Assembly: GCA_030045295.1 (NCBI GenBank)
Contig: JASIGD010000228.1
Coordinates: 1-13,075 of the forward strand
Direction: 5' to 3'
DNA: 13,075 bases
DNA from: Streptosporangiaceae bacterium
GTDB taxonomy: Bacteria; Actinomycetota; Actinomycetes; Streptosporangiales; Streptosporangiaceae
In this document: positions 1 to 6,823 of the stretch, one piece after another
Position numbering within the stretch: the stretch's first letter is position 1
Layout: each line of letters opens with the position of its first letter
Notes under the pieces: model-generated
Told to the model about the DNA's origin: nothing
What the model saw: the letters and a program-made list of their open reading frames with translations, nothing else
Databases searched by the model: none
Position numbers and translations under genes: made by a program

Positions 1-136
1 CGTGCAGCATCAGCACGGGCGGGCCGGACCCCCGAACAGCACAGCTGATGGTGATGCCCTCGACGTCCACGCGCTGGTACTCGAAGCCAGGCAGCCGTAC
101 AGGGGAGGCCGACGTGCTGTCCATCGGTGTGGTCAT
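1..136 (-). CDS. alpha/beta hydrolase, N-terminal part (cut by window edge)
   Basis: Only the first 45 codons are inside the window. The translation from the ATG at 136 runs through an N-terminal beta-strand region to GSGPPVLMLH, which is the strand and oxyanion-hole segment (HG) that opens alpha/beta hydrolases of the epoxide hydrolase, haloalkane dehalogenase and haloacetate dehalogenase type. The nucleophile and the rest of the triad lie outside the window, so the substrate cannot be told. The start is chosen because AGGAGAG sits about 7 bases upstream. The reading frame stays open upstream to about 346 with coding-like codons near 160-230 (see findings), so a longer N-terminus is possible. 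It lies downstream of, and on the same strand as, the hydrolase-DUF4331-isomerase set, separated by 260 bases. The fold is fairly sure; the subfamily is inference. Confidence 0.75.
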   Translation of the reverse strand, partial: MTTPMDSTSASPVRLPGFEYQRVDVEGITISCAVRGSGPPVLMLH

Positions 137-396
137 TGTCTTCTCTCCTAACGCGGGTAGCGGATCAGCGCGGAGTGCCAGGGGGCCCGTGAGTGCTCCC
201 GCGAAGTAGCGGATGTAGTTGGCGGTGCCCAGGTTCGCACCGTCAGCGGCCGGCGCGGCCTGAGTGTGCAGCTGGGAAGGATCGTGGTGCAGACGAGCCG
301 GCCGACACCGATCCCCGCGGCAGAGCGGCCGCAGCGCGCGCGACATGGCTCCAAGGTGAGTGGCACGGGCATCGGCCGCTCATGGCGAGGTCCTTG
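137..396. other. gap without a confident gene
   Basis: This 260-base stretch lies between the isomerase-like gene and the edge hydrolase on the minus strand. No frame shows a complete recognisable gene. In the minus frame of the edge hydrolase the part at about 150-230 reads like protein (it includes GTANYIRYFAGALTGPLAL) with mostly G or C at third positions, but it has no good start and no similarity I recognise. It could be a remnant or an N-terminal extension. Confidence 0.4.
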
Positions 397-723
397 TCAT
401 GTCGTCCGGGAGTCGTCTGCGTCACTCGGTGCTGCCGGTCGGGCCGGGGTCGTTGGGGTGGGACTCGAGGGGGTGACCGTGAGGGTCATCCATGGTCGCA
501 GCGGGAGCGTGCCGAGCACCTTCTCGCGCAGGTCGGCCTCGTCGGCAGCCCGCCAGATGCCGATGCTGCGCAGTTCGCCGGCCGGGCGCCACAGCCGCGC
601 CAGGTTGCCGGTCACGGCCAGCTCCCGGGCGCGAACCGCTTCGGCGGCGCGCCGCCGGTCGACCTCGTCCTGGCTGGTGCCCTCGGGCACCGTGGTGGTG
701 ACCTCGACCAGGAACTCTCGCAT
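397..723 (-). CDS. muconolactone delta-isomerase-like protein
   Basis: This 108-residue protein resembles the muconolactone isomerase family (CatC fold, a small ferredoxin-like alpha/beta barrel subunit that forms large homo-oligomers). The order of landmarks fits: an N-terminal beta strand (MREFLVEVTTTVPEG), a helix rich in Glu and Arg, then LARLWRPAG, SIGIWRAADEADLREKV, and LPLRPWMTLTVTP, matching the family's W-R-x-x-G, S-I-F-D and LPL-x-P-x-M blocks. The classical enzyme works in the catechol branch of the beta-ketoadipate pathway, but catA and catB are not nearby, so the reaction is unknown here. The last 20 or so residues, rich in Pro, Thr and Asp, extend beyond the family's usual length near 95. 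The ATG at 723 has GGAG 7 bases upstream. The gene follows the DUF4331 gene by 42 bases, suggesting co-transcription. Confidence 0.8.
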   Translation of the reverse strand: MREFLVEVTTTVPEGTSQDEVDRRRAAEAVRARELAVTGNLARLWRPAGELRSIGIWRAADEADLREKVLGTLPLRPWMTLTVTPSSPTPTTPARPAAPSDADDSRTT

Positions 724-765
724 GGTCCAGCTCCGCTCTGTGAGTTGTCCGGCGCGGTGCGGCGT

Positions 766-1746
766 TTAGGGGTTCGGGGGTCCGGTGTAGGGGAAGCGGG
801 CGAGCAGGTCGTCGTGTGGCTTGAGGCCGGACGGGGGGACCTTGCCGTTGGTCAGCCAGGCGAAACGCAGGCTGTACACGTCGTCGGTCATGACGCGGCC
901 GTTGGGGTAGGTGGCGGGCCGGGTCCGGTCGTAGTGCAGGACGTCGGGCAGCACCTGCAGGGCGGCGGCCCTGGCCGCCTCGGGGGTGTAGCCGCCGGCG
1001 TTCTGCAGGATCTGCGTCCATGGTCCCAGGTAGTTGGCCACGTCGTCGGCGGGCTGCCGGGCGTTGAACAGGTTCTTCTGGCCGTCGGGGTTGATGAACG
1101 GGTTGATGGTCGGGTTCCCGCCGCGGTCCAGCTGCTCCAGGGTGCCGTCGTCGGTGTACCGGCTGATCGAGGCCCAGACGCCGATGGTGCCGCCGCCGAG
1201 CATCTGGCTGGGCACCTCCAGCGTGACGGAGTCGACGTTGTTGCCGGCGAAGTCGTCGTGCCCGGTCCAGGCGAAGCCGTGCAGGGCGCCCTCGACGTCG
1301 GCGAAGAACGGGTCGGAGCGCAGCCCGGCCGCCAGCCGGATCCGGCCGGCCTGGACGGGGCGGGCGGTGGCCTCGAAGCTGACCGGGAACGACTCGGCGA
1401 TCACCTCGCCGGCCGGCCCGGGCTCGCGGGCCGCCTGGCCGGTGGCGTACCAGGCGGTCCCGGTCTGCGCCCCGTCCCGGTACTCGGAGAAGGTGAAGGT
1501 AAACGCGGCGTCGGCCAGGTTGTCAGCGTCGGCGTCGATGTTGATCCGGTAGACCGCGCCGGGGTAGAACTCCGGCCCGGTCACCGGGGCGGGGATCGGC
1601 GGCGGGGCGCTGGTCGGGTTCGAGTCGATGACGATCACCGTCGTGTCCGGGTCCTGGGGGGAGGTGAACACGAACAGGTCGGTGAAGTCCAGGCGGCGGT
1701 CATCGCCGGGGAACTTGAGATTGTCGGCGCTGAAGTGGTTCGACAT
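766..1746 (-). CDS. DUF4331 family protein
   Basis: This 326-residue protein shows the opening typical of DUF4331 proteins: a start resembling MSxHF, then DDRRLDFTDLFVF, that is, a polar lead followed by D-x-T-D-L-x-V-F. It continues with many short beta strands (TTVIVIDSNPT, AVYRINIDADAD, FTFTFSEYRDG), a GWxGHDDFAGNNV-like segment (FAWTGHDDFAGNNVDS) and VWASISRY. The function of the family is not known to me. Many members carry an export signal; none is visible here, so this one is probably cytoplasmic. The ATG at 1746 has a strong AAGGAG 6 bases upstream. It starts 18 bases after the stop of the upstream hydrolase gene, so the two are almost certainly one transcript. An open frame of 608 codons on the opposite strand covers this gene but is a GC-composition shadow. 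Confidence 0.87.
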   Translation of the reverse strand: MSNHFSADNLKFPGDDRRLDFTDLFVFTSPQDPDTTVIVIDSNPTSAPPPIPAPVTGPEFYPGAVYRINIDADADNLADAAFTFTFSEYRDGAQTGTAWYATGQAAREPGPAGEVIAESFPVSFEATARPVQAGRIRLAAGLRSDPFFADVEGALHGFAWTGHDDFAGNNVDSVTLEVPSQMLGGGTIGVWASISRYTDDGTLEQLDRGGNPTINPFINPDGQKNLFNARQPADDVANYLGPWTQILQNAGGYTPEAARAAALQVLPDVLHYDRTRPATYPNGRVMTDDVYSLRFAWLTNGKVPPSGLKPHDDLLARFPYTGPPNP

Positions 1747-1764
1747 GGTGGCTCCTTCGGGGTG

Positions 1765-2634
1765 TTAGCTGCGCAGGAAATCCAGCAGGGCCGTGTTGAC
1801 CTGGCTGGCGTGGGTCCAGGGGATGGCGTGCGGGCCGCCCTCGACGACGGTGAGCTGCACGTCCTTGATCAGGCCTGGCAGCCGCTTGGCCGTCTTGTCC
1901 AGCGGCAGGACCTGGTCCGCATCCCCGTGCAGGACCAGCATGGGCACGTCGATCTTGGGCAGGTCGGCGCGGAAATCGGTTGTCCAGGTGCCGATGCAGG
2001 CGACAGCGGCGGCGGCTGAGGCGGTGACGGCGAGGTTCCAGCTGGCCTGCCAGGCCTGGTCGCTGACCAGGGTGCCGCGCAGGGTGTCGAAGTTGTAGAA
2101 GGTGTCCAGGAAGCCCTTCATCCAGGCCGGGGTGTCGGCCGCCGCGGCGGCGGCGAACCCGTCGAACACGCTGCCGGGCACCCCGTCGGGGTTGTCGGGC
2201 GCCTGCAGCAGGTACGGCGGGATGGGTGAGACCAGCACGCCCTTGGCTACCCGCGGCCGGTTGTGCCCGAGCTGGAGCGGGTGATGTTCCCCTGACCCGT
2301 AGCTGGCCAGGTAGCGGGTGACCTCCCCGGTCCCCATGGAGTGCCCGACCAGTACCGCTTCGCGCAGGTCGAGGCGCTCCATCAGGGTGTGCAGGTCGGC
2401 GGCGAAGGTGTCGTAGTCGTACCCGGTGGCGGGCTGGCTGGACTGGCCGAACCCGCGCCGGTCGTAAGTGATGACCCGGCAGCCCGCCTTCAGCAGGGCC
2501 GGGACCTGCTTGTCCCAGCCGCGGCCACTGAGCGGGTACCCGTGGATCAGCACCACCGGCTGGCCGGCCCCGTGATCCTCGTAGTAGATCTCGATGTCGG
2601 CGGAATTCTCCCGGCCGACGGTGACCTTGGACAT
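1765..2634 (-). CDS. alpha/beta hydrolase, non-heme chloroperoxidase/esterase-like
   Basis: This 289-residue protein belongs to the alpha/beta hydrolases related to cofactor-free haloperoxidases and arylesterases. Visible landmarks are the oxyanion segment VVLIHGYPLSG (27-37), YDRRGFGQS (57-65), the nucleophile elbow GHSMGTGE with Ser99, the acid in HGDADQVLP (Asp240) and the histidine in EGGPHAIPWTH (His269). The triad is therefore complete. Compared with typical members, about 11 residues (around HHPLQLGHNRP, 117-127) are inserted after the nucleophile helix, just before VAKGVLVSP. The ATG at 2634 is preferred over a start at 2676 because AGGAAGG lies just upstream and the protein then begins in the usual way for the family. 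It leads the DUF4331/isomerase-like set and is divergent from the response regulator. The natural substrate is unknown; peroxidase activity in this family is often incidental to ester hydrolysis. Confidence 0.88.
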   Translation of the reverse strand: MSKVTVGRENSADIEIYYEDHGAGQPVVLIHGYPLSGRGWDKQVPALLKAGCRVITYDRRGFGQSSQPATGYDYDTFAADLHTLMERLDLREAVLVGHSMGTGEVTRYLASYGSGEHHPLQLGHNRPRVAKGVLVSPIPPYLLQAPDNPDGVPGSVFDGFAAAAAADTPAWMKGFLDTFYNFDTLRGTLVSDQAWQASWNLAVTASAAAAVACIGTWTTDFRADLPKIDVPMLVLHGDADQVLPLDKTAKRLPGLIKDVQLTVVEGGPHAIPWTHASQVNTALLDFLRS

Positions 2635-2751
2635 GAGCCTTCCTTCCTCTGGCGGGCTTGGCTGCGCATAGGGCAAGGCTCCCGTCGCCGCGGCGTTGAT
2701 CCAATGGAGCGGCCTTCAGTTCCGGGCTAGGGATCGCCCGTGTGCGCCCTG

Positions 2752-2761
2752 GGGCTAACCC
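2752..2761. promoter_or_regulatory. candidate operator GGGCTAACCC in a divergent promoter region
   Basis: The dyad GGG-CTAA-CCC lies 40 bases before the response regulator start (2802) and about 118 bases before the divergent hydrolase start. It fits GGG-N-[GT]-AA-CCC, which I also find at 3914-3923, 3955-3964 and 3977-3986 in the other control region of this signalling cluster and did not notice elsewhere on reading the window. The binding factor is inferred, with the NarL-type regulator as first candidate. Confidence 0.4.
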
Positions 2762-2801
2762 GAGGCGAGGTGATCGCGGCGGGCAGGGCAAGCTTGGTGA
2801 C

Positions 2802-3464
2802 GTGAGTGCGCCACCGCACATCCGGGTGATCATCGGCGAGGACCAGTCCTTCGTCCGAGAGGGCATCGTGCATGTGCTGCGGGACGCGGGGTTCGATGTG
2901 GTCGGCGCGGCGGCGGACGCGCGCGACCTGGTCCGGATAGCGCGCGTGAACAGCCCGGACGTGGTCATCGCCGACATCCAGATGCCCCCCGATCACGCTG
3001 ATGACGGGCTACAGGCGGCGCTTCAGATCCGCGCCGCCCAGCCGGGGACGGGCGTACTGGTGCTGTCCCAGTTCCTTGAGGACAGTTACGTGTTCGACTT
3101 GGTCGCCGACGGCGCTCAAGGGGTCGGCTACCTGCTGAAGGAGAAAGTCGGCGATCTGCGCACGTTCACCGATGCGGTGCGCCGCGTCGCCGCGGGCGAG
3201 TCGGCGCTCGACCCCGACGTGGTCGCGCGGCTGGTGGGCCGCAAGCGGAAGACTGGCCCTCTCGACAACCTGACCCCGCGCGAGCGCCAGGTGCTGGCCC
3301 TGATCGCCGAGGGCCGCTCCAACGTGGGGATCGCGCGCGAGCTCACGGTCACCGTGGCCGCCGTGGAGCGCCACGTGACCAGAATCTTCGACAAGCTCGG
3401 CCTGCATCAGTCGCCCGACCAGCACCGCCGGGTCCTGGCCGTCCTCACGTACCTGCGGGCCTGA
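2802..3464 (+). CDS. NarL/FixJ-family response regulator
   Basis: This DNA-binding response regulator is 220 residues from the GTG at 2802. The receiver domain (about 6-130) shows the acidic pair in IIGEDQ (Glu13, Asp14), the phosphoacceptor Asp58 in VVIADIQMP, a Ser in place of the usual Thr in VLVLSQF, and the conserved Lys in GYLLKEKV. The C-terminal LuxR-type helix-turn-helix (about 150-215) shows LTPRERQVLALIAEGRSN, IARELTVTVAAVERHV and IFDKLGL. An upstream GTG at 2742 would add 20 Arg/Gly-rich residues that do not belong to the fold, so the internal start is preferred, although its ribosome site (GGGCAGGG) is rather far. The nearby HisKA_3 kinase is of the class that partners NarL-type regulators, so they probably form a pair, although a minus-strand receiver gene lies between them. 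It may control the divergent hydrolase operon; that is inference. Confidence 0.9.
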   Translation: MSAPPHIRVIIGEDQSFVREGIVHVLRDAGFDVVGAAADARDLVRIARVNSPDVVIADIQMPPDHADDGLQAALQIRAAQPGTGVLVLSQFLEDSYVFDLVADGAQGVGYLLKEKVGDLRTFTDAVRRVAAGESALDPDVVARLVGRKRKTGPLDNLTPRERQVLALIAEGRSNVGIARELTVTVAAVERHVTRIFDKLGLHQSPDQHRRVLAVLTYLRA

Positions 3465-3517
3465 CTTGCGCGGCTTCCGCGTCCGGCCCGGCTCCGTCCG
3501 TGAGTACCCCGCCCCGG

Positions 3518-3874
3518 CTAGCTAGACAACAGCGCGCGGAGGTCGGCGAGGGCGAGCTCCCGCTTGGGCACGAACGCGGCCGCCGTACAGGCCTTCAGCA
3601 CCTCGGCTGGGACCTGGTCAGTGTCGGCAGAGGTCAAGACGATCCGGATCCCGGGGCAGGAGGCGGCCAGCGAGACGGCCACCGTGAACCCGTCCGGTCC
3701 GGGCAGGTTGATGTCCAGGAGTATCCCGTCCGGACACTTCCTGGCCACGGCGGCCAGCGCCTGCTTCCCGTCCGCCGCCTCTTCGATCATCTCGAAACCA
3801 CGAGCGGCCAGCAGTTCTGCCGCCATCGCGCGGAAGTCCGGACTGTCGTCGACAATCAGGATCCGGCCCGCCAC
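3518..3874 (-). CDS. stand-alone receiver-domain protein (CheY-like)
   Basis: This protein consists of about 118 residues of receiver domain and nothing else. From the GTG at 3874 it reads VAGRILIVDDSPDFRAM, with Asp9/Asp10 of the acidic pocket, phosphoacceptor Asp54 in GILLDINLPGPDG, Thr in IVLTSAD and the conserved Lys in FVPKREL. There is no output domain, so it may act by protein contact, as a phosphate sink or as a relay in a phosphorelay. The open frame extends upstream to 4006, but that stretch (Pro/Arg/Gly-rich) is not part of the fold and overlaps the divergent control region. No clear ribosome site precedes the GTG, so the exact start, or a leaderless message, is uncertain. It converges with the NarL-type regulator gene (53 bases between stops) and diverges from the MEDS/kinase pair. 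Confidence 0.85.
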   Translation of the reverse strand: MAGRILIVDDSPDFRAMAAELLAARGFEMIEEAADGKQALAAVARKCPDGILLDINLPGPDGFTVAVSLAASCPGIRIVLTSADTDQVPAEVLKACTAAAFVPKRELALADLRALLSS

Positions 3875-3890
3875 CCAGGGAATTGTGGCT

Positions 3891-3906
3891 GGCGGCCGGG
3901 GCCGCC
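3891..3906. other. GC-rich hairpin in the leader of the receiver gene
   Basis: GGCGGCC and GGCCGCC form a perfect 7-bp inverted repeat with two bases between (realistically a 6-bp stem with a 4-base loop). It lies 17 bases upstream of the receiver-protein start on the minus strand, so it could fold in the 5' leader of that message. No function is evident. Confidence 0.35.
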
Positions 3907-3911
3907 GGCAA

Positions 3912-3986
3912 TCGGGTGAACCCCACAAACCGCGCACGCCCGGACCTCGTGCTCGGGTTAACCCGATGACCCGGGCGGGAGAACCC
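3912..3986. promoter_or_regulatory. cluster of three candidate operator dyads
   Basis: Three copies of a GGG-N4-CCC dyad lie between the divergent receiver and MEDS genes: GGG-TGAA-CCC at 3914-3923, GGG-TTAA-CCC at 3955-3964 (inside the perfect 14-bp palindrome TCGGGTTAACCCGA, 3953-3966) and GGG-AGAA-CCC at 3977-3986. All share AA before CCC, like the copy at 2752-2761 before the response regulator. Centre-to-centre spacings are 41 and 22 bases, close to whole helical turns (4 and 2), so bound proteins would lie on one face. Known NarL-family boxes are also short dyads, which makes the local response regulator a plausible binder, but this is inference. Confidence 0.45.
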
Positions 3987-4082
3987 GAACCCGGGACTGA
4001 AGGCACCCCTATTGGCCGCCCGGCCTGTCACAGGCAGGCTCGTACCTTGGGGAAAGGACACCCGACCGCGCCGCTCGACGCC

Positions 4083-4112
4083 TTGGGCTGGCCGAACCGG
4101 CGGAGGTAGACT
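4083..4112 (+). promoter_or_regulatory. possible promoter of the MEDS/kinase operon
   Basis: TTGGGC (4083-4088) and TAGACT (4107-4112) are separated by 18 bases. They resemble housekeeping-type -35 and -10 elements and would start transcription near 4119, leaving a leader of about 18 bases that contains the GGGAGG ribosome site. The resemblance is moderate and there is no experimental support. Confidence 0.35.
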
Positions 4113-4136
4113 GCTGCGGCAGCCGGGAGGTGCGCC

Positions 4137-4724
4137 ATGGGCCCGCGAGCAACGGACATCCCTGAACTTGGATTCCGGGTCGGTGACCACGTCTGCGCCT
4201 TCTATAGCGGCGGCAGCGCCTCCCTGCACGATGCCGTCGTGGACTTCGTTTCGAGAGGTCTGCGCGCGGGCAACAAATGTGTCTGCTTCATCGACACGCC
4301 GTCCTCGGTACGGGACCGGATTCCCGCCGAGCTCATGCCCCGGGACGATATCCTGCAGTTCTTCACCGAAGAGGAAGGGTACCTGCCCGAGGGCTACTTC
4401 TCTAAGGATGCATTCATCTCCAATCTGGAGACGATGGTCAAGGGAGTGCTCTCCGACGGTTACGACCGCGTCTGGCTGGTGGGCGATGCGAGTGTCGTGG
4501 CCCGCAAGGCGGTTGACATGAAGACGTGGTTCACCGCCGAGTCGGAGGTGAGTGAGCTGGCGCCCCGGTACCCGCAGTTCATCATGTGCCTGTATGACCT
4601 TGACCTGTTCGATGGCGAGATGGTCATGTACGTGCTCAAGACTCATCCCCGGATCTTCGTCAACGGGATGATTATCACCAATCCGTACTACATTCCCGCC
4701 CGCCAGTTCCCCGGCAGCGGATGA
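4137..4724 (+). CDS. MEDS (DcmR-type) sensory domain protein
   Basis: This 195-residue protein matches the MEDS domain (methanogen/methylotroph DcmR sensory domain). It opens with GFRVGDHVCAFYSG (12-25), followed by a helix and GLRAGNKCVCFID (42-54), then VWLVGDAS, a short MKTWF segment and the acidic FIMCLYDLDLF strand. MEDS domains have a RecA/KaiC-like outline. The name-giving protein DcmR is the dichloromethane-responsive regulator of methylotrophs; in actinomycetes they often accompany kinases or anti-sigma modules. There is no output domain, so it presumably signals by contact with the kinase encoded next. The ATG at 4137 has GGGAGG 6 bases upstream. Its TGA overlaps the kinase ATG (ATGA at 4721-4724), so the two are translationally coupled and probably made in fixed ratio. 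The ligand is unknown. Confidence 0.87.
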   Translation: MGPRATDIPELGFRVGDHVCAFYSGGSASLHDAVVDFVSRGLRAGNKCVCFIDTPSSVRDRIPAELMPRDDILQFFTEEEGYLPEGYFSKDAFISNLETMVKGVLSDGYDRVWLVGDASVVARKAVDMKTWFTAESEVSELAPRYPQFIMCLYDLDLFDGEMVMYVLKTHPRIFVNGMIITNPYYIPARQFPGSG

Positions 4725-6724
4725 CGTCAACCACGCGCGGCGCATCGAGCGCGAGCGAGCTGGAACTGGCCGTCAACGCGAAGTTGTCGTCGGTCAATGC
4801 GGTCTTCACGTTGTCGATGATCTTGACCCAGGCGTCTTCGCCCGCCCAGGTCATGCGCCTGGTCACCACCGCGATCCCGTCGATCGTGCGGTGCGAGAAG
4901 GCGCTGGCCTGGCACCCCCGCCGGTCGGGCGGCTACTATCAGCAAGCCCCCGGCGACCTGAGCGACGCGCTGGCCAGGGTTGCGGCGCCTGGCCGGCTCG
5001 AGCTGGGCGGCTTCCCCTCGTGGTCGGCGTTCCCGCTGACCTCTCCGCTCGCCGAGGAGCCAGTCTTCTTGATGGTCGCCGGCGGCAAAGCCCTGTCCGG
5101 CGAGGAGACGTTCCTGCTCTCGGTGCTCGCGCAGCTGTGCGGCACCGTGATCGCCAAGCTGGAGCTGATCGCGGCCGAGCGGTCGACGGCGCAGCGGGTG
5201 GCCGCGCTCAACGCCGAGCTCGAGTCGACGATCTCGACGCTGACCAGGATCATGGAGATCCACCGTCGGCTGAACGAGATCGCTCCGAACGCCGGGGAGA
5301 CGGGCATCGCCGCGACCCTGCACGAGCTCACCGGGTTCGGGATACTCATCCAGGACGTGTCCGGCCGCGCCCGCGCCACCGCTGGTACCGTCCCGGGTGA
5401 TCACCTCGCTGCAGAGCAGCCGGGCCGACGGCAGGAGCTCATCGGCCGGCTGCGGACGGCTCGCCGCGCGATCTACCACGACCGCGCCTGGCTGGCGCTG
5501 GCCAACCCGCGCGCTGACGTCCTCGCCGTCATTGCGCTCGTTGACCCGGCCCGGGCCGCCAGCGAGACCGATCGCGCCGCGCTCGAGTATGCCGCGACCG
5601 TGCTGAGCCTGGAACTGGCCCGCCTGCAGAGCCTCGCTGAGGCGGAGTTGCGCAGCCGGGCGGCCCGCGAACGTGATATCGCCCAGGCCCGGGCGGCGGA
5701 GCTGGCTGCGAGCGAGGCTCGCCAGCGTGCGATCCTCGAAGCCGCCCTCGACGCGGTCATCAGCATCGACCAGTGCGCTCGCGTGACGTACGTGAATAGC
5801 GCGTTCGAGCGCATCTTCGGCTACCGGGCTGCTGAGGTGATCGGCCGGGAACTCGCGGACATCGTCATGCCGCCCGCGCTGCGCGAAGCTCACCGGCAAG
5901 GCTTCGCCCGCTACCTGACCACCGGGCAGGCGCGCATCCTCGACCAGCGAATCGAGATGACGGCGATGCGCGCTGACGGAAGCCAGTTCCCGGCCGAGGT
6001 GACGGTTACCCGCACTGGGGCGGCCGATGCGCCGGTGTTCACCGGCTATGTACGTGACATCACCGAGCGCCAGCGCGCCGAGCAAGAGCTGAAAGCGTCG
6101 CGGGCGCGCCTGGTCGCCGCCTCCGACGCCGCCCGCCAGCGGGTCACCCGCGACCTGCACGACGGCGCCCAGCAGCGGTTCGTCAGCACGCTGATCAATC
6201 TCCAGCTCGCCGACCAGAAATGGGAATCCGCGCCCCAGCACGCCAGGCAGTTCCTTGGCCTGGCCCTCCGCCACGCCCAGCGCGGGATCGACGACCTGCG
6301 TGAGATCGCCGCGGGAATCCATCCGGCCATCCTCACCCAGCGCGGCCTCGCCGCGGCCATCGACGCCCTCGCCGCCCAGCTGCCGATCCCGGTCCAGATC
6401 GAGGTACGCGCCCGCAGGCTCCCCGCACCGCTCGAGGCGAGCATCTACTTCTTCTGCTCAGAGGCGCTCACCAACGTGGTCAAGCACGCCCGCGCGACGT
6501 CCGCGTGGGTCCGGGTCGAAGTTGAGGGCGACCGGTGCGACGTCCAGGTACGCGACGACGGGATCGGCGGCGCCCAGCCCCGGTCGGAAACCAGCGGGCT
6601 GAACGGGTTGCGCGACCGCATCGGCGCGCTCAGCGGGACAATGAACATCATCAGCCCGGCCGACGGCGGGACGGTACTTCTGGCCAGCATCCCACTCCCT
6701 TCCGAGCCGGCCAGCCCGGCCTAG
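4721..6724 (+). CDS. soluble multi-sensor histidine kinase (GAF-like/PAS/HisKA_3/HATPase)
   Basis: This 667-residue kinase has no membrane segment. In order: a GAF-like module (about 20-150); a helical linker; a second GAF-like module resembling the N-terminal domain of PucR/CdaR-type proteins (about 180-310, HRRLNEIA then LHELTGFGILIQD); a coiled coil of Ala, Arg and Glu (about 312-335); a PAS domain (about 335-455, AALDAVISIDQ, VNSAFERIFGYRAAEVIGR, FTGYVRDITERQRAEQEL); HisKA_3 with the phosphorylated His480 in VTRDLHDGAQQRF; and HATPase_c with the N box SEALTNVVKHA (Asn585), G1 box DDGIGG (612-617) and GLNGLRDRIGALSG. All catalytic boxes are intact. HisKA_3 kinases phosphorylate NarL-type regulators, and one lies about 1.2 kb upstream. 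It starts at an ATG overlapping the stop of the MEDS gene, which makes MEDS its likely sensory partner. Confidence 0.92.
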   Translation: MTSTTRGASSASELELAVNAKLSSVNAVFTLSMILTQASSPAQVMRLVTTAIPSIVRCEKALAWHPRRSGGYYQQAPGDLSDALARVAAPGRLELGGFPSWSAFPLTSPLAEEPVFLMVAGGKALSGEETFLLSVLAQLCGTVIAKLELIAAERSTAQRVAALNAELESTISTLTRIMEIHRRLNEIAPNAGETGIAATLHELTGFGILIQDVSGRARATAGTVPGDHLAAEQPGRRQELIGRLRTARRAIYHDRAWLALANPRADVLAVIALVDPARAASETDRAALEYAATVLSLELARLQSLAEAELRSRAARERDIAQARAAELAASEARQRAILEAALDAVISIDQCARVTYVNSAFERIFGYRAAEVIGRELADIVMPPALREAHRQGFARYLTTGQARILDQRIEMTAMRADGSQFPAEVTVTRTGAADAPVFTGYVRDITERQRAEQELKASRARLVAASDAARQRVTRDLHDGAQQRFVSTLINLQLADQKWESAPQHARQFLGLALRHAQRGIDDLREIAAGIHPAILTQRGLAAAIDALAAQLPIPVQIEVRARRLPAPLEASIYFFCSEALTNVVKHARATSAWVRVEVEGDRCDVQVRDDGIGGAQPRSETSGLNGLRDRIGALSGTMNIISPADGGTVLLASIPLPSEPASPA

Positions 6725-6823
6725 CCCGCCGCGACCGGCTGCAGGCAAGCCCGGGCGCAGAGCCGGGAACGCCCAAGCGAGGGCAGATACCGGGAGTCAG
6801 AGCGGGACAGGGAGGAGATGGCA

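Noticed and set aside
193..2019. 608-codon open frame on the plus strand
   Set aside because: It runs antisense to the DUF4331 and isomerase-like genes, which have clear family motifs and ribosome sites. The frame is a long Gly/Val/Arg-rich shadow caused by GC-rich codon bias.
1700..2977. 425-codon minus frame over the hydrolase and regulator start
   Set aside because: It is a shifted frame of the alpha/beta hydrolase plus the antisense of the response regulator. It is Arg/Pro/Gly-rich and has no fold signature.
3464..3518. Possible terminator between the convergent regulator and receiver genes
   Set aside because: I looked for a stem-loop in the 53-base gap and saw only short GC matches, nothing convincing.
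3500..3919. Plus-strand frame over the receiver-protein gene
   Set aside because: It is antisense to a receiver domain with all phosphorylation residues in place.
4727..6322. 531-codon open frame on the minus strand
   Set aside because: It is antisense to the histidine kinase, whose domains and catalytic boxes are all intact. The product is low-complexity and shows no motifs.
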